From contig CM075352.1 in assembly GCA_037693485.1 (NCBI GenBank), positions 160,463,501 to 160,527,500 of the forward strand: a DNA stretch of 64,000 bases, written 5' to 3'. Each line of letters opens with the position of its first letter. The first letter of the stretch is position 1. A program made the translations under genes and the position numbers. The stretch is from Kitagawia praeruptora. Lineage: Eukaryota; Streptophyta; Magnoliopsida; Apiales; Apiaceae. Under the pieces are notes generated by a model. It saw nothing but the letters and a program-made list of their open reading frames with translations. It was not told the origin of the DNA and ran no database searches. Shown in pieces: positions 22,580 to 33,250 of this stretch.

Positions 22580-22930
22580 CAATCATCTGGTCATTACCTT
22601 GATTTTTAGCCAAATGGTGGTTAATCACAGGAGTTGGAACTGCACTTTGATGTGGGTTCCCAGTTGGTGGTTGTTTAGACATACCAGCCCCCAAATTTTT
22701 TAGTATGGCTCACATAGCGTGGAGATTTGACACTAATGATTAAGAATCAACTAAATCAAACCTCAGCACATCTATAATAGTACAATTCATACCCAGAACA
22801 TTGAAATTCTATAATAATTTCAAGTTAGATGATAAAATAATAAAAATACCTGTGTAGAGGATCGTGGATTTTCTTCAGCTTTGTTTGTCATTTTGGAGCA
22901 GAATTGAGGCCAGATTACATTCCACCATTC
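22580..22930 (-). pseudogene. Gene-like exon remnants cut by the outer CACTA element (upstream half)
   Basis: A minus-strand exon-like block at 22590-22730 encodes KQPPTGNPHQSAVPTPVINH and continues to the CACTA insertion point. Upstream, 22850-22915 (minus) encodes MTNKAEENPRSSTQ and is separated by an apparent intron. The Pro/Asn/Gln-rich composition is typical of plant nuclear proteins, but I cannot name the family. It pairs with the remnant at 13793-13977. Confidence 0.35.
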
Positions 22931-25900
22931 CATTAACAGACCCAAAATTGGACGTTCCTTAACGTTCTTCAAGCAAGTATTTATTAGTACTTAATAATAT
23001 CTATGAACCTTTTTTGTTTATGTTGGTTTAATATGCAAGAATTTTATTTTAATATTATTGCTGGGATAGTGAATCAGCAAAGCCATAATCGAACTTAATC
23101 ACCTGCAAATAGTTGCTAGCATGATTGTTGACGTTTCATTCATTTTAGAAATTTAACGATGTTGACTTTGGAATTCAGCTGGTTTATAAATATAAATAGA
23201 AATTGTGTACAGATCTTGTAACATTTTTAAATTTTTATTGTAGGGATTCCAAAGTGGATTAGAGAACTAAAATGGATGATTGTACTTCCTCATAAAAGGT
23301 ACATCTTCCATGAAGTTTAAGTTGTTTGGTTATATCTAATGATGCCATGAATCATAACGAAATGACATATTGTATTATTATAATAACTTTTTGTAAAATT
23401 GGTTTATGTGATAAGTTAATTACGAGGATAAGATAAATTACAATATTATTTTTTAGGACATGTTATATGAATCATAGATTTGGAAATGAGTTTGAGCCTT
23501 TGAATGTAGTGTTTTTGCAATCTTACCTCTTGAGAATACTTCAAATTATCTTCGTGAATTTCGTAGGACAGTTAGATTTATTGTCTATCTCATTATTACT
23601 TAAAAGAATCAACTTAATTTAGCAAATAAATAAAAGAATCAACTGAAATGGCATAATTTTAGATTTTGCAGATTCATTGCTGAACTTTAAAAATACGTAA
23701 CTTGAGCTACACATATCTAATTTCTGAAGTTCAAGATGTTCTACAAACCTTGTTAAATTTACTAAGATTTACAACCTTGTAGCTTCTTCTATTTCAGATT
23801 ATCAAATTTACTCTGTAAAAAATCTGATTCATATTTTCTGGTAAGAATGTAAATTTCAGCTGTACCGGACAACCTATACTTTCTTATCACTTTTTTTTAT
23901 ATTAATTTTGTGTCAACGACACCAATCTAGTTACAACACCTGTTCAATCCTTTTCAATTCTTGTGTTTAAAGATTGTCTTAATTCAAGTCATGAACTAGG
24001 TAAAATTCAGAATTTTAAAGCATCGCTCAACTCAAATATTCTAGTTCAGCTAATGATTTTCAATTTAGCAGAAAATCTATAGCAAATTGCAAATTTCTAA
24101 GTCGAGCGTGTTATTGGATATATCAGAAACTTCATGGTTTTCCTAACCTTCTTTTTAATTTTCGTAAGTGGTGTGGAGAAGATAAGATAATTAGGTTTAA
24201 ATTTAACCGTGATTAAACATGGCTTATTTAAGTGCTAGTTTATCACTTGTATTTATTATTACAATTTATAGTTTCATGTTAGGGAATGATATATTATTTT
24301 AAGGTTAATTATAAACTAGTAATAGATGTCTTTGAGTTATTTATGTTAGTTCAAAAGAGTAATTATGAGTATGTCAATGTGTTTTAATTGATAACAATAA
24401 AAGCATAGAAAATAGAAGAGAGAAAGGAGAGAAAGTACTGGAATGAAGAGCTTAACTACAGGGCTTTAATTAATATGGTAGCAATCCAGGTAAGTATACT
24501 ACATCTTTCTACTTAATTCGAGAATCCTTCATATTTAATATGGTAAGCACATTAATTGTTAAAATATTTGAATGAACTCATAGTGCAGACATTTCATTTT
24601 CCCCTGGTTAAAAGCTTGTAGCAGCTGGAATTAATAAACAAACTAGAAAGCAAAGATCAATATGAATACTCATATGAAGAGGTTGTTTGAGAGAATGCTC
24701 AATGTATTCGAGTTTGCCAATTAGAGAAGTTGTGCTAAAGTAAATAGTATGTTTGTATTTAGATAGATTCAATGATAAAAGTGGCATTGTACTTGGTATG
24801 GATTTGAGATTTTAAATCAATGGAACTTTGTTTTTTTTGGGTCATGCATACTCAGTCTAGTTTGTCAAGCTTCCTATGTATTTATTTTTACAAGCTTGCA
24901 TTTGTTGTCAAGTGCCAATTAGAGATGTACTTTATTTACATTTGGTGTTTGAAGTTTAGATGTACTCAAAAAGAGGCAGATTTGGAAAATGTATAATATG
25001 TGTGTGTTCCAATAAAACAGCCACATAAAGACATTTATATGCATCTATTTTGTTGTTTTATGCATTTGGCTGATGCAACAAGCATTTTGTGTTCTGTTGA
25101 GCAAAATCAGATAGAAAAATTAATATTTTATGGGTGTATTTGGTGACTTTATGCGTCCATTTCCACCGATACAAAATATTATATGCGTTGTTACTCAACA
25201 TAGTATCAACATACGCATGTACACAATAGCTTTTATGACTCCTCCATACGCCTCTTTTGTTTTGAAAACAGATGCATATTACCATTAATGGTAGTTTTTT
25301 AACTAGTCATTTAATACTTATACAAACACTTCCATCATTATTGATTGAATTACTGAATAACATTCCTGTTATGTGGTAGGTGCTACGTTGAATCATGATA
25401 GAGTAGTCCATATCACTTCTCTTATTAAGAGGGATAAGAAATAGATACATAAATTTTGAGCTTGTCCAAATATTATTAACATTATTTTAATCGGCCTAAC
25501 GTTTTTTGAAAAGTCACTCTAATAAAAATTCAAATTTACATACATTTCTATGAGTACTAACTTGAGAGGACCTATTCATTTTAAAACCTACTTCAATTAT
25601 TTTATTTAAGCATCCAATTAATAAAATATGAATTAAATGTTTGCATAAATATGATATATGAAGATGAAAGAATGTTACCAGCTAAGAAGAGCCTTGCATA
25701 GAAATTTTTTGGAGCATTTTCTTCATTGTCTACCTGCGAATATTCAATAAAAATGAAAGTGATATGATAGAAGAATTTTAAAAATAAATATATTACTTAT
25801 TAATATTGATGGAAATTAAAGGAAATAGTTATACAAACAGTGAATTATTATTCAAACGTTTTATTACATCAATGAACAAAGACCATAAATAATTTTACAA

Positions 25901-26241
25901 AAACATGCGCCTGTATTAAACAAATTAGTGGATAACATACTTTTTGGTGTGCTAAGCGGTGGAATCATGATACGTAGTCCATATCAACAATGCGATTAAC
26001 ATATAATTGGGCTGATGAATCAAATAAAACTTTCAACTTGGTTACAAACATTCCAAGAATAAAAATGAAGTGCTCCTATAAATGAGATCGGGTGTGTTTA
26101 TGAAAATTAGATGTTCTCATTTGGCAATATATGTGAAGGGATTGAGAAGATTAGATATGAAAGGCAGAGTTGAAGAGTATTAGATGTTGGCCTGAGTTTG
26201 AGAATATTAGGTATGAAGGGATTGTTAAGATTAGATATGAA

Positions 26242-26303
26242 AGGTGAGTTTCATTGGCGGAGAGACGCTACTAGGTGAGTTTCATTGGCGGAGAGATGCT
26301 ACT
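26242..26303. repeat. 31-bp tandem duplication
   Basis: AGGTGAGTTTCATTGGCGGA starts at 26242 and 26273; the two 31-bp units differ at one base (GACGC/GATGC). Confidence 0.9.
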
Positions 26304-26802
26304 AGGGTAAGACAGTGACCTTAGTGAAGAGATATATTTATAACCTAAATTATTGTTTTTGGGCTTTGGGTGGGCTAACGGGCATAAGCGCATGAGTAAA
26401 TAGGCCTATTTTAGAAGTGATAAAAAGAGAAAGGATATGTATATGGGTCATGGGCCGTTGGATTATTCATGGTAGATGAGGTTTGTATGTGCTCATTCAC
26501 AAAACGTAATGCCTCATAAATAACTATCTTCAACCTTTTTTCTTTTCACTGTATTAATTGTAAATTACAAAAAATGTAATGACGGTGAATATCTAGATAT
26601 TCAAGAGATATTGAAAAATATATAGTTATTCAATATATATTTGGAGTACCAGGTTTCATTAACAATAAATTTTCGACGATGGGGAGAATAATTTGAGAAT
26701 TTTGTTAGAGTAATATATAGAACCAATTTTTTTTATTTATATCAAAATCATCAAAGAGTGAATGTAAGGAATTTTATTATTTGTTAATTAGTAATTTGTT
26801 TC

Positions 26803-26806
<4 letters not shown>

Positions 26807-26860
<54 letters not shown>
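26807..26860. repeat. (ATT)n microsatellite
   Basis: About eighteen uninterrupted ATT/TTA units are followed by a T-run of about twelve. Confidence 0.97.
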
Positions 26861-27105
26861 TTTTTTTTTTATTTATTATTTTTAATATTATTTTTATTTT
26901 TATTAATAAAAATTATTGTTTTTATTGTTATTGTTAATATTGATGTTGTTTGAGTTACTTTTACAATGTTTGAGGTGTTAATATGACAAGTCATATGATA
27001 TTGTTCGATTTGAGCGGAGCCAGTATTTATTTGTTGTTGGCCACATCCTAGAACCCTCATATTAATGGAATTAACTGGAATTTATTATATACACTTATTA
27101 CATAC

Positions 27106-27850
27106 TGTTATAGGGAGAAATTGGTATAACAATGTTTGCGGAGGTTTGCTGGATTATCGGAGCGAAATACGTATATTTTGCTATAAGAAGAAGAGTGATT
27201 AGGGTTTGTGTGTATGAATGTGGCTGAGCTTGATAGGTGATTTCAGGTAAACTGTTTTCTCATCCCCTATCAAGGTGCCTACGTACCCTATTTATAGGGA
27301 TCAAGCCTGACGTAGTTCTTGGGCCACAAGTTACCTAGACGGGCTAGGATTTTAAGAGATAAGCCAAGGTCCAAGCCCATGTATCTAGGGCTGACATGGC
27401 AATGAGTCACAAATCTTATCCTTAATTCATGATCCAGCTGTAGAAGCCCATGATCTTGAACGGATAGACTTATCCAACAAAAGATCCATCAGGGCCCTTG
27501 CATGCGACCTCATGAAGGCCTGGCCATGCGAAGCGATCCCAGTCTTCCAGCTGCCCAAGCGACCTCATGGAGGCCTCGCTATGAGCCTTCCAGAGAAGAG
27601 GAGATAATGATCTTGCTGTAAGTGATAAATGTGATGCACAAGCGAAGCGATCCCTGTCTGGGCATCGCCAGCAAGGCGCTGTGTTGCGAGGCGCAACCCT
27701 GTAACGATCCCTTTGCCAAGGCACGTTGGGCTGATTCCAATAATGGGCTTTAGTGACCCAACCTTCATCTTCTAGGCCCATCATAGATTATGAGCCATCA
27801 ATTTAGCTAATTAAATCAATTTAGCTATTATGCCAGATTTGGGCATAACA
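27106..27850 (-). repeat. 3' LTR of the Tat/Retand-like element
   Basis: It starts TGTTATAGGG and ends GGGCATAACA on the plus strand. On the minus strand the TATA motif CCCTATAAATAGGG covers 27287-27300 and is self-complementary. It is nearly identical to 38191-38935. Confidence 0.96.
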
Positions 27851-27862
27851 ACTACCCCCCGA
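27851..27862 (-). other. Polypurine tract next to the 3' LTR
   Basis: The minus strand reads CTCGGGGGGTAGT directly before the 3' LTR, a G-rich plus-strand primer site for this element. Similar GGGGGGTAGT strings also occur near 31728 and 32806. Confidence 0.7.
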
Positions 27863-28029
27863 GTCCATGTTGCCATTAGAGATGCGATATGGACTCAAGA
27901 ATCATCAATTGTTACCACGAAGCGATCCCAAGAATAGTTATAACCGTTGAAGTAGTCGCGACCCCAAGAATCTGAAAGGTTTTTTACAGCTGTTGTGTCT
28001 TGAGATGTGTGTCCAACGGCTGAGATTGC

Positions 28030-28075
28030 AACACGTGTCCCACACCTCTCTCTCTCTTGAGGGCTATATATACCC
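28030..28075 (+). promoter_or_regulatory. Promoter-like region of the antisense gene
   Basis: An ACGT G-box-like ACACGTGTCC (28031-28040) is followed by CT-rich sequence and a good TATA box CTATATATAC (28064-28073). It lies ~450 bp upstream of the antisense ORF and outside the LTR, so the antisense gene has its own candidate promoter. The function is inferred from motif order only. Confidence 0.6.
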
Positions 28076-28212
28076 TGTCACTATCATTTCCTTTTTTCAT
28101 TCTCACAAACACCTTGTCGAAGTGCTGCCAGTTTGCTCCCAGATCAAACGCAAAGAATCTCTCAAGCGATCCCAACCTTCTTCCGATTTTCTTCAATCTT
28201 CATCAAGAAAAA

Positions 28213-28520
28213 GTAAGTCTTTCCTTTCTTCTTGCATTTAAATAATTGTTCTTCATTTCAATTGCATGTTTAGATAGCTTTAATCGTATGCGATGCCACC
28301 AGTTTTAGTCGCGACCCTATCATGTTAATTTCAAGTAGCGATCCCACCTCGTTGAGATAGATCTGCGATCCTTCCCTTGGAAGTGTAGAAACGTTCCCTT
28401 CATAGATCCTGACGCGATTCCTAGGAACACATAGTACCTCTCTACTTATTTATTCTTTTCTCCCTTTATCCCCTTTTTGCTTTCTGTAAGGGCACACTTA
28501 ATTCTTCACATTCTTTTCAG
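28213..28520 (+). other. 5'-UTR intron of the antisense gene
   Basis: The donor AAAA/GTAAGT is at 28213 and the acceptor TTCTTTTCAG ends at 28520, directly before the ATG at 28521. Intron length is 308 bp. A leader intron ending at the start codon strongly supports a spliced plus-strand transcript. Confidence 0.65.
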
Positions 28521-31155
28521 ATGTCCAACGACGACAGCTCAAGGACACCTTCTCCTCACCCCCACGTACATATTAGCGATGCGGCAGCCGCTAATATTGC
28601 AAAAGGAACGAGCACTGGTGAAAGTTCTTTTAAATTATATTTCGACCCCTTATGGTCCAATGAAGACTATACCAGGGAGGTTCCTTTACGTTCGTGGCGA
28701 TCTAAACAACCTTCGAGGTCGCAAAGTCAACCCCTTGAGACCCCTTCATCTCACCAACCTTCTTCACAATGCCCTACCTCAGTAGAGAAAGAAATAGAGG
28801 ACCTTTTTAAGAGAGGTAAGGAAATAATGAAGCCAGTGGAGCATCTTCTCCACAAAGCTCCTCGTCGCTCAACCGCGACCCCTATTGTCATTAGTGATTC
28901 TCCAGTAGATTCACTGGGCGAGGCCTACTATGACATCGAAGGGGGGGCTGACAATGAAGCTAATTCTAATGACTCAGAGTATGAAGAGCCTTCCTCTGAT
29001 GATGGTGGCCTTGACGAAGTGGCCAGAGTTGTAAATTTCAAAGATTATGACTATATTCCCGAGGCATCGCCTGACCCATACATACCGACTCCTCAGCCAG
29101 AACTTGAGGGGGTTATATATATTGATGGGCCCCGCCCCGAAGATATCGAGCATGGCTCGAAAATTAAACCAGGCAAGCCTCGCATCCTTGCGTGTCGCAA
29201 CATGTCTTCTACCCTCACCGAGAAGACCATCAGAGAAGGGGTTGAAAAGTTTCGCCCTGAGGGTAAAATCATCCTACCCAAGAAGAAAATGCGATGCTAC
29301 CGCTTCAACCATGAAGAAAATGGTGGCAGGGTACCGAGAATGGTTTTGACGGTGCCCTTGATGAAGATTGGTGTCTCCTCGCCCCTTCATCCTTTTATTC
29401 GGGATGTCTGCGAGTCATACCACCTCGCACCCATCCAAATCAGCACCAATGGGTACAGATCCATGATTGCCCTCTACATCCTTTATCACAAGCTGGGATA
29501 CCCACCCATGGACGCGAAGACTATGGGTTACTTTCTCCAACTCAAGCGATGCGGAGAAAAGGATTTCGGCTACGTTTATTTCTCCGTTTGGCCTGATTTC
29601 AACAAAAAGAATCTCTTGCCCGGAGGAATTAGCAATGCTGGCTCGTGGAAGGAACCTTTCTTGTATGTTCACGAGGTCCCCCGAGTCAAAACAAGCTTCA
29701 ACTACCTCCCTGGTGAGTTATCCTTGCAGGTTGTAATACTTATTCTTCGTAAAAGTTTAAACGTACTAACAACTCATTTGGCATCGCAGTCTGTCCAGTT
29801 CGCACTACCCTCAAAGGTGAGGAGAAAAAACGAGCCGACGAGGTGTTAACTAAATCCACCAAGGAGGAGAGAAACATTAGAACCCTACTGTCCTTAGAAA
29901 ATCTGATAGAGTGCACGTAGATTTCTCAAGGAAGGAATAGGTGCTTCTCCCAAAGTGGGACCTTCGACTGCGAAGCGAGCCTCGCGAAAAAGGAAATTCC
30001 ACGAGGAGGCTTCGTCTTCTTACGTTAAAATAACCGATGAGGGTACTTAATAATAGCGACCCGTCCTATAACACTTGCGCTTTTCTTAATTTATCTTCAT
30101 ACTTAGTTGTTCATCCTCGCATATTGTATTGTAATTTGGAATATGTGCATAACTGCTACCTGCCTTCGTGCCTTATTAAATTATGTTTCTAATTCCTTTT
30201 CTTTTGTACAGGCATGTCGGACCAAAGCGCTCCTCCATTCCTTAATGCCAAGAAAGGCAAGAAAAACTCTGCTGCTAAAATTCAACCTGCCGCAAAGACT
30301 CCACCTCTTAAGCCAACAGTTCCTCAAACGAAGATTGTTAACGATCCCCCTGCCCAATCAAACATGGCCTCGCGACAAGCTCTGGATTCTTCTGAACAAA
30401 CTCCATTTAAGCGACCCCGAACCGATGGATTCAAGGAGGGCTCCACCCGACCACCTCCTGGGGTCGTCACTGCTACAGCCTCTCAGCATCTCTTTGCTGC
30501 ACTCGGGACCCAGTATTCTGACGAGGCTGAGACCGCGGGATGGTGGAAGGCGAACCCGGAGGACAATGCTATAGCTCTGACCAGATGCTTAGCCAAGGCC
30601 TTCATCCGCCAGGCTGCTCACACCAAGCATTTTGCCCATCTCGATAAAAAGAACAAGATCCTGGAGTTCCAAAAAATTGAAGACAAGCGATCCCTCGAGG
30701 CTGAGTACAAAAAGCAGCTATCTTATGAGACTGCGCAGCTCCGCACCGAACTAAAAACGGCTCGCAGAGAAAGGAATGAATTTGAAAAATCCCTCCAAGA
30801 ACTGCAGAAGTCCAGTGAAGAGGTCAGCCGGAAGAAGGATGAGGAGATCGCGAAGCTGACAAACGACCTGACTGCCGCCAACGCTACTCTGTCAACTGCT
30901 GAGGATGCTTTCTTGATTAAAGGCCAGGTCTCTTTCATGAAGGGGTTCATCAGAACGATCCCTGATTTTGATTGGGATCTGCTTGGTCCTGGAAACGCTG
31001 ACTTTGCTGAGACTCTCAAGAAGCAAATAGCTGAAGAGGATGCTGAAGAGGCCAGGCTTGAAGAAGAATCCAGGATCGCTGAGGAGGCACGGATCGCTGA
31101 GGAGGCACGGCTCGCAGAGGAGGCGGCCAAAACTCGCCAAGACAAGGCTGCTTGA
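28521..31155 (+). CDS. Antisense gene of the retrotransposon (putative gypsy-type transposon protein, spliced)
   Basis: Exon 1 (28521-29712) encodes an acidic, Ser/Pro-rich N-terminus (to about residue 200) and then a conserved block with SSPLHPFIRDVCESYHLAPI and MGYFLQLKRCGEKDFGYVYF. This block resembles the plant 'putative gypsy type transposon' domain (Pfam Transposase_28). An intron 29713-29789 (GTGAGT...GCAG) joins it in phase to an exon reading VRTTLKGEEKKRADEVLTKS. A TAG at 29918-29920 ends that frame, but the next frame continues at once with a basic, NLS-like KRASRKRKF. A second intron (30043-30211) joins in phase to the exon at 30214. One frame break near 29918 therefore separates two coherent parts. 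The role is unknown; such antisense ORFs are described in Retand/Grande elements. Confidence 0.75.
30214..31155 (+). CDS. Last exon of the antisense gene: coiled-coil protein segment
   Basis: The 313-residue open frame begins with an ATG three bases after a TTTTGTACAG acceptor. An N-terminal Lys/Pro-rich, disordered stretch (residues 1-85) is followed by a globular-looking part (AGWWKANPEDNAIALTRCLA). A long heptad-rich coiled coil (about residues 140-235) and a C-terminal tail of EEARIAEEAR/LAEEA repeats follow. The length and layout match the C-terminal half of plant gypsy-type transposon proteins encoded antisense to pol. Splicing to the upstream exon is in phase. It could alternatively be translated alone from its own ATG. 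The function is not known; oligomerisation is likely from the coiled coil. Confidence 0.7.
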   Translation: MSDQSAPPFLNAKKGKKNSAAKIQPAAKTPPLKPTVPQTKIVNDPPAQSNMASRQALDSSEQTPFKRPRTDGFKEGSTRPPPGVVTATASQHLFAALGTQYSDEAETAGWWKANPEDNAIALTRCLAKAFIRQAAHTKHFAHLDKKNKILEFQKIEDKRSLEAEYKKQLSYETAQLRTELKTARRERNEFEKSLQELQKSSEEVSRKKDEEIAKLTNDLTAANATLSTAEDAFLIKGQVSFMKGFIRTIPDFDWDLLGPGNADFAETLKKQIAEEDAEEARLEEESRIAEEARIAEEARLAEEAAKTRQDKAA

Positions 31156-31791
31156 ACCCCCTTTATATTAATGTCTTTGAATTCTTGAACCAGGGATGCG
31201 GGTACCCTTTGAATACCTCGCAAGATGTAATATTATTTTGTTCATTAACTTTTGAACTTCTTTGGGATCGCATGGCGACCCTGTACAATGAATTATTGTT
31301 GCTTTTTCTTCGCAATTGCTAGTTTGTGCATTTCTTTTTTTTTCTTAGGGCAGGTGCATGGCCCTGCAATTGATAAAGTAGGGGCAAAGCCCAAAGATTT
31401 CATAAAATATGATCCCTGCATCGTTGAGATGGCTTGGATTTTTAAAATGTAAATGCTAACAAGCAAGCAAGTCTATTTTATACGTAAAATAAGATCCAAC
31501 TTCATAAAGTAAGCGAACTCATATGCAAGTAAATGGGGCGAGGCCCAGTTTTATTAATAGGGGCGAGGCCCAATTCTTTTTTTTTTAACAAGCGGGGCGA
31601 GGCCCGTAAAATGAAGAGTAGGGCGAAGCCCAAGAACAGAAACGTGGGGCGAAGCCCAAGAACAGAAACGTGGGGCGAGGCCCAAAAATCATCACATCAT
31701 AAAGGGGAGGTGTCTATATGATCACTACCCCCCAGTATTTTGTATGAATTTATTCATGCTAAATAGATAGAGGCTGCCAGGGGCGAGGCCC
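31156..31791. other. Convergent 3' region between the antisense gene and integrase
   Basis: The plus-strand antisense gene and the minus-strand gag-pol end toward each other here. No AATAAA signal is obvious on the plus strand. A G-rich palindromic repeat cluster occupies 31531-31787, and a polypurine-like GGGGGGTAGT string (minus) lies near 31728. Confidence 0.6.
31531..31787. repeat. GGGCGAGGCCC palindromic short repeats
   Basis: The motif GGGGCGAGGCCC (variant GGGCGAAGCCC) occurs at about 31533, 31560, 31595, 31620, 31645, 31674 and 31779. Each motif is an inverted repeat (GGGC/GCCC). Two units with the spacer AAGAACAGAAACGT are in direct tandem (~30 bp). Confidence 0.85.
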
Positions 31792-33250
31792 TCACTGATA
31801 GTATTTACGCAAGTGCTCCGCATTCCAAGCTCGCGGAATTTTCTTGTCTTTCATATCCTTGAGATAATAGGTTCCTTCTGTCATGGTAGCATAGATTTTG
31901 TAAGGACCTTCCCAGTTAGCACCAAAAACTCCATGACCCGGGACCTTAGTGTTAGGCATGACCCTTCTGAGCACTAGGTCACCTGTCTGTAGGGGTCGTG
32001 CTCGTACTTTCCCATTGTAATACCTTGCTATTCGCTGTTGATAAGCTGCGAGGCGTAGTTGGGCCTCGCTTCTAGTTTCTTCTATCATGTCCAGATAAAG
32101 TCTATGATTTACTTCATTCGCATCGGGGTTGTAGTGTTCCCTCCTAAACGACCCCGAGCCTACTTCCACTGGGATCATGGCCTCGCAACCATAAGTCAAA
32201 GAAAATGGGGTTTCCCCAGTAGTGGTCCTTGGGGTCGTGTTGTATGACCACAAGACCCTTGGTAACTCCTCAGGCCAGTTGCCCTTGCTTTCCTCTAACT
32301 TAGCCTTTAAAGTATGCTTGATGATTTTGTTGATGGCCTCAGTTTGTCCATTTGTTTGGGGATGGCTTACAGCTGAAAAACTCTTTTTTATCCCCAGATT
32401 CTCACAAAATTCTTTCATCTCCTTACTGTCAAATTGTTTCCCATTATCTGAAATGAGCTGATAAGGGATCCCATAACGACACACAATAGCTCTATACACG
32501 AAGTCCTTGAGTTTTTTCGCAGTGATGGTTGCAAGTGGCTCAGCCTCGGCCCACTTGGTGAAATAATCAACAGCCACAACTGCATATTTAAGTCCTCCTT
32601 TACCTTTTGGGAGTTCTCCAATTAGATCAATGCCCCACATAGCGAAGGGCCATGGGCTCGTTAGCGAGGTGAGCTGAGAGACAGGGGCGTTACTGAAATT
32701 GGCAATCCTCTGACAGGCATCGCATCTTTTTGAGAATTCAAATGCATCTCTTTTCAATGTAGGCCAATAATACCCTTGACGAAGGATCTTTTGTGCCAAC
32801 GAACTACCCCCCGAGTGATTGCCACATATTCCTTCATGCACCTCTCTCAGAATATAGGTGCATTCTTCACCGTCTACACATCGCAGCAAAGGGGTATTGA
32901 ACCCTCTTCGATACAGAACCTCATCGTAAATAACATAGCGAGCAGCCTGATACTTGACCCTCCTCGCTTCTCTTTTATCTTGAGGCAAAATTCCACTTTT
33001 CACATATTCCCATATTGGAGTCATCCAAGTTACCCCTGGGATCGCTACTTCCATGACAAATTCTTCTGGCACACTGGGCTTTGTTTGAATCTCCAGCGGT
33101 ATAATTCCAAGTAAGGTGGCCTCGCGACGCGATCCCAGTTTTGCCAGTGCGTCTGCCCCTTGATTCTTTTCTCTTCTAATGTGAACCACCCTGATATTAT
33201 TGAACCGTTTAACCAACCTTTGTGCACATCGCAGATATAGCTCAATCTGC
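31792..33250 (-). CDS. pol 3' part: end of the second RNase H and integrase
   Basis: The open frame 31792-33216 (474 residues) begins with the tail of the archaeal-type RNase H (VHIRREKNQGADALAKLGS). It continues into integrase. The HHCC zinc finger is at residues ~127-168 (HEGICGNH ... CDAC). The catalytic triad is D~197 (GIDLIG), D~257 (LISDNGKQF) and E~293 (NGQTEAINK). A C-terminal GPY-like module is NWEGPYKIY near residue 440. Integrase inserts the cDNA in the nucleus. The upstream RNase H part lies in a different frame (33045-37961), with the shift in a CCCCC run at 33252-33256. The apparent ATG at 33216 is therefore probably not a real start: this is the continuation of gag-pol. Confidence 0.93.

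Larger units (their letters stand above)
22931..27085. other. AT-rich intergenic sequence
   Basis: No transposon termini, domains or convincing exons are visible. Short frames (for example 25058-25285 minus) lack recognisable features. It contains a 31-bp tandem duplication and a microsatellite, listed separately. Confidence 0.5.

Noticed and set aside
27470..27784. 104-codon and 67-codon minus-strand frames, duplicated at 38555-38869
   Set aside because: They lie inside the two LTR copies; duplication follows from the LTRs, and LTRs of this lineage are noncoding.
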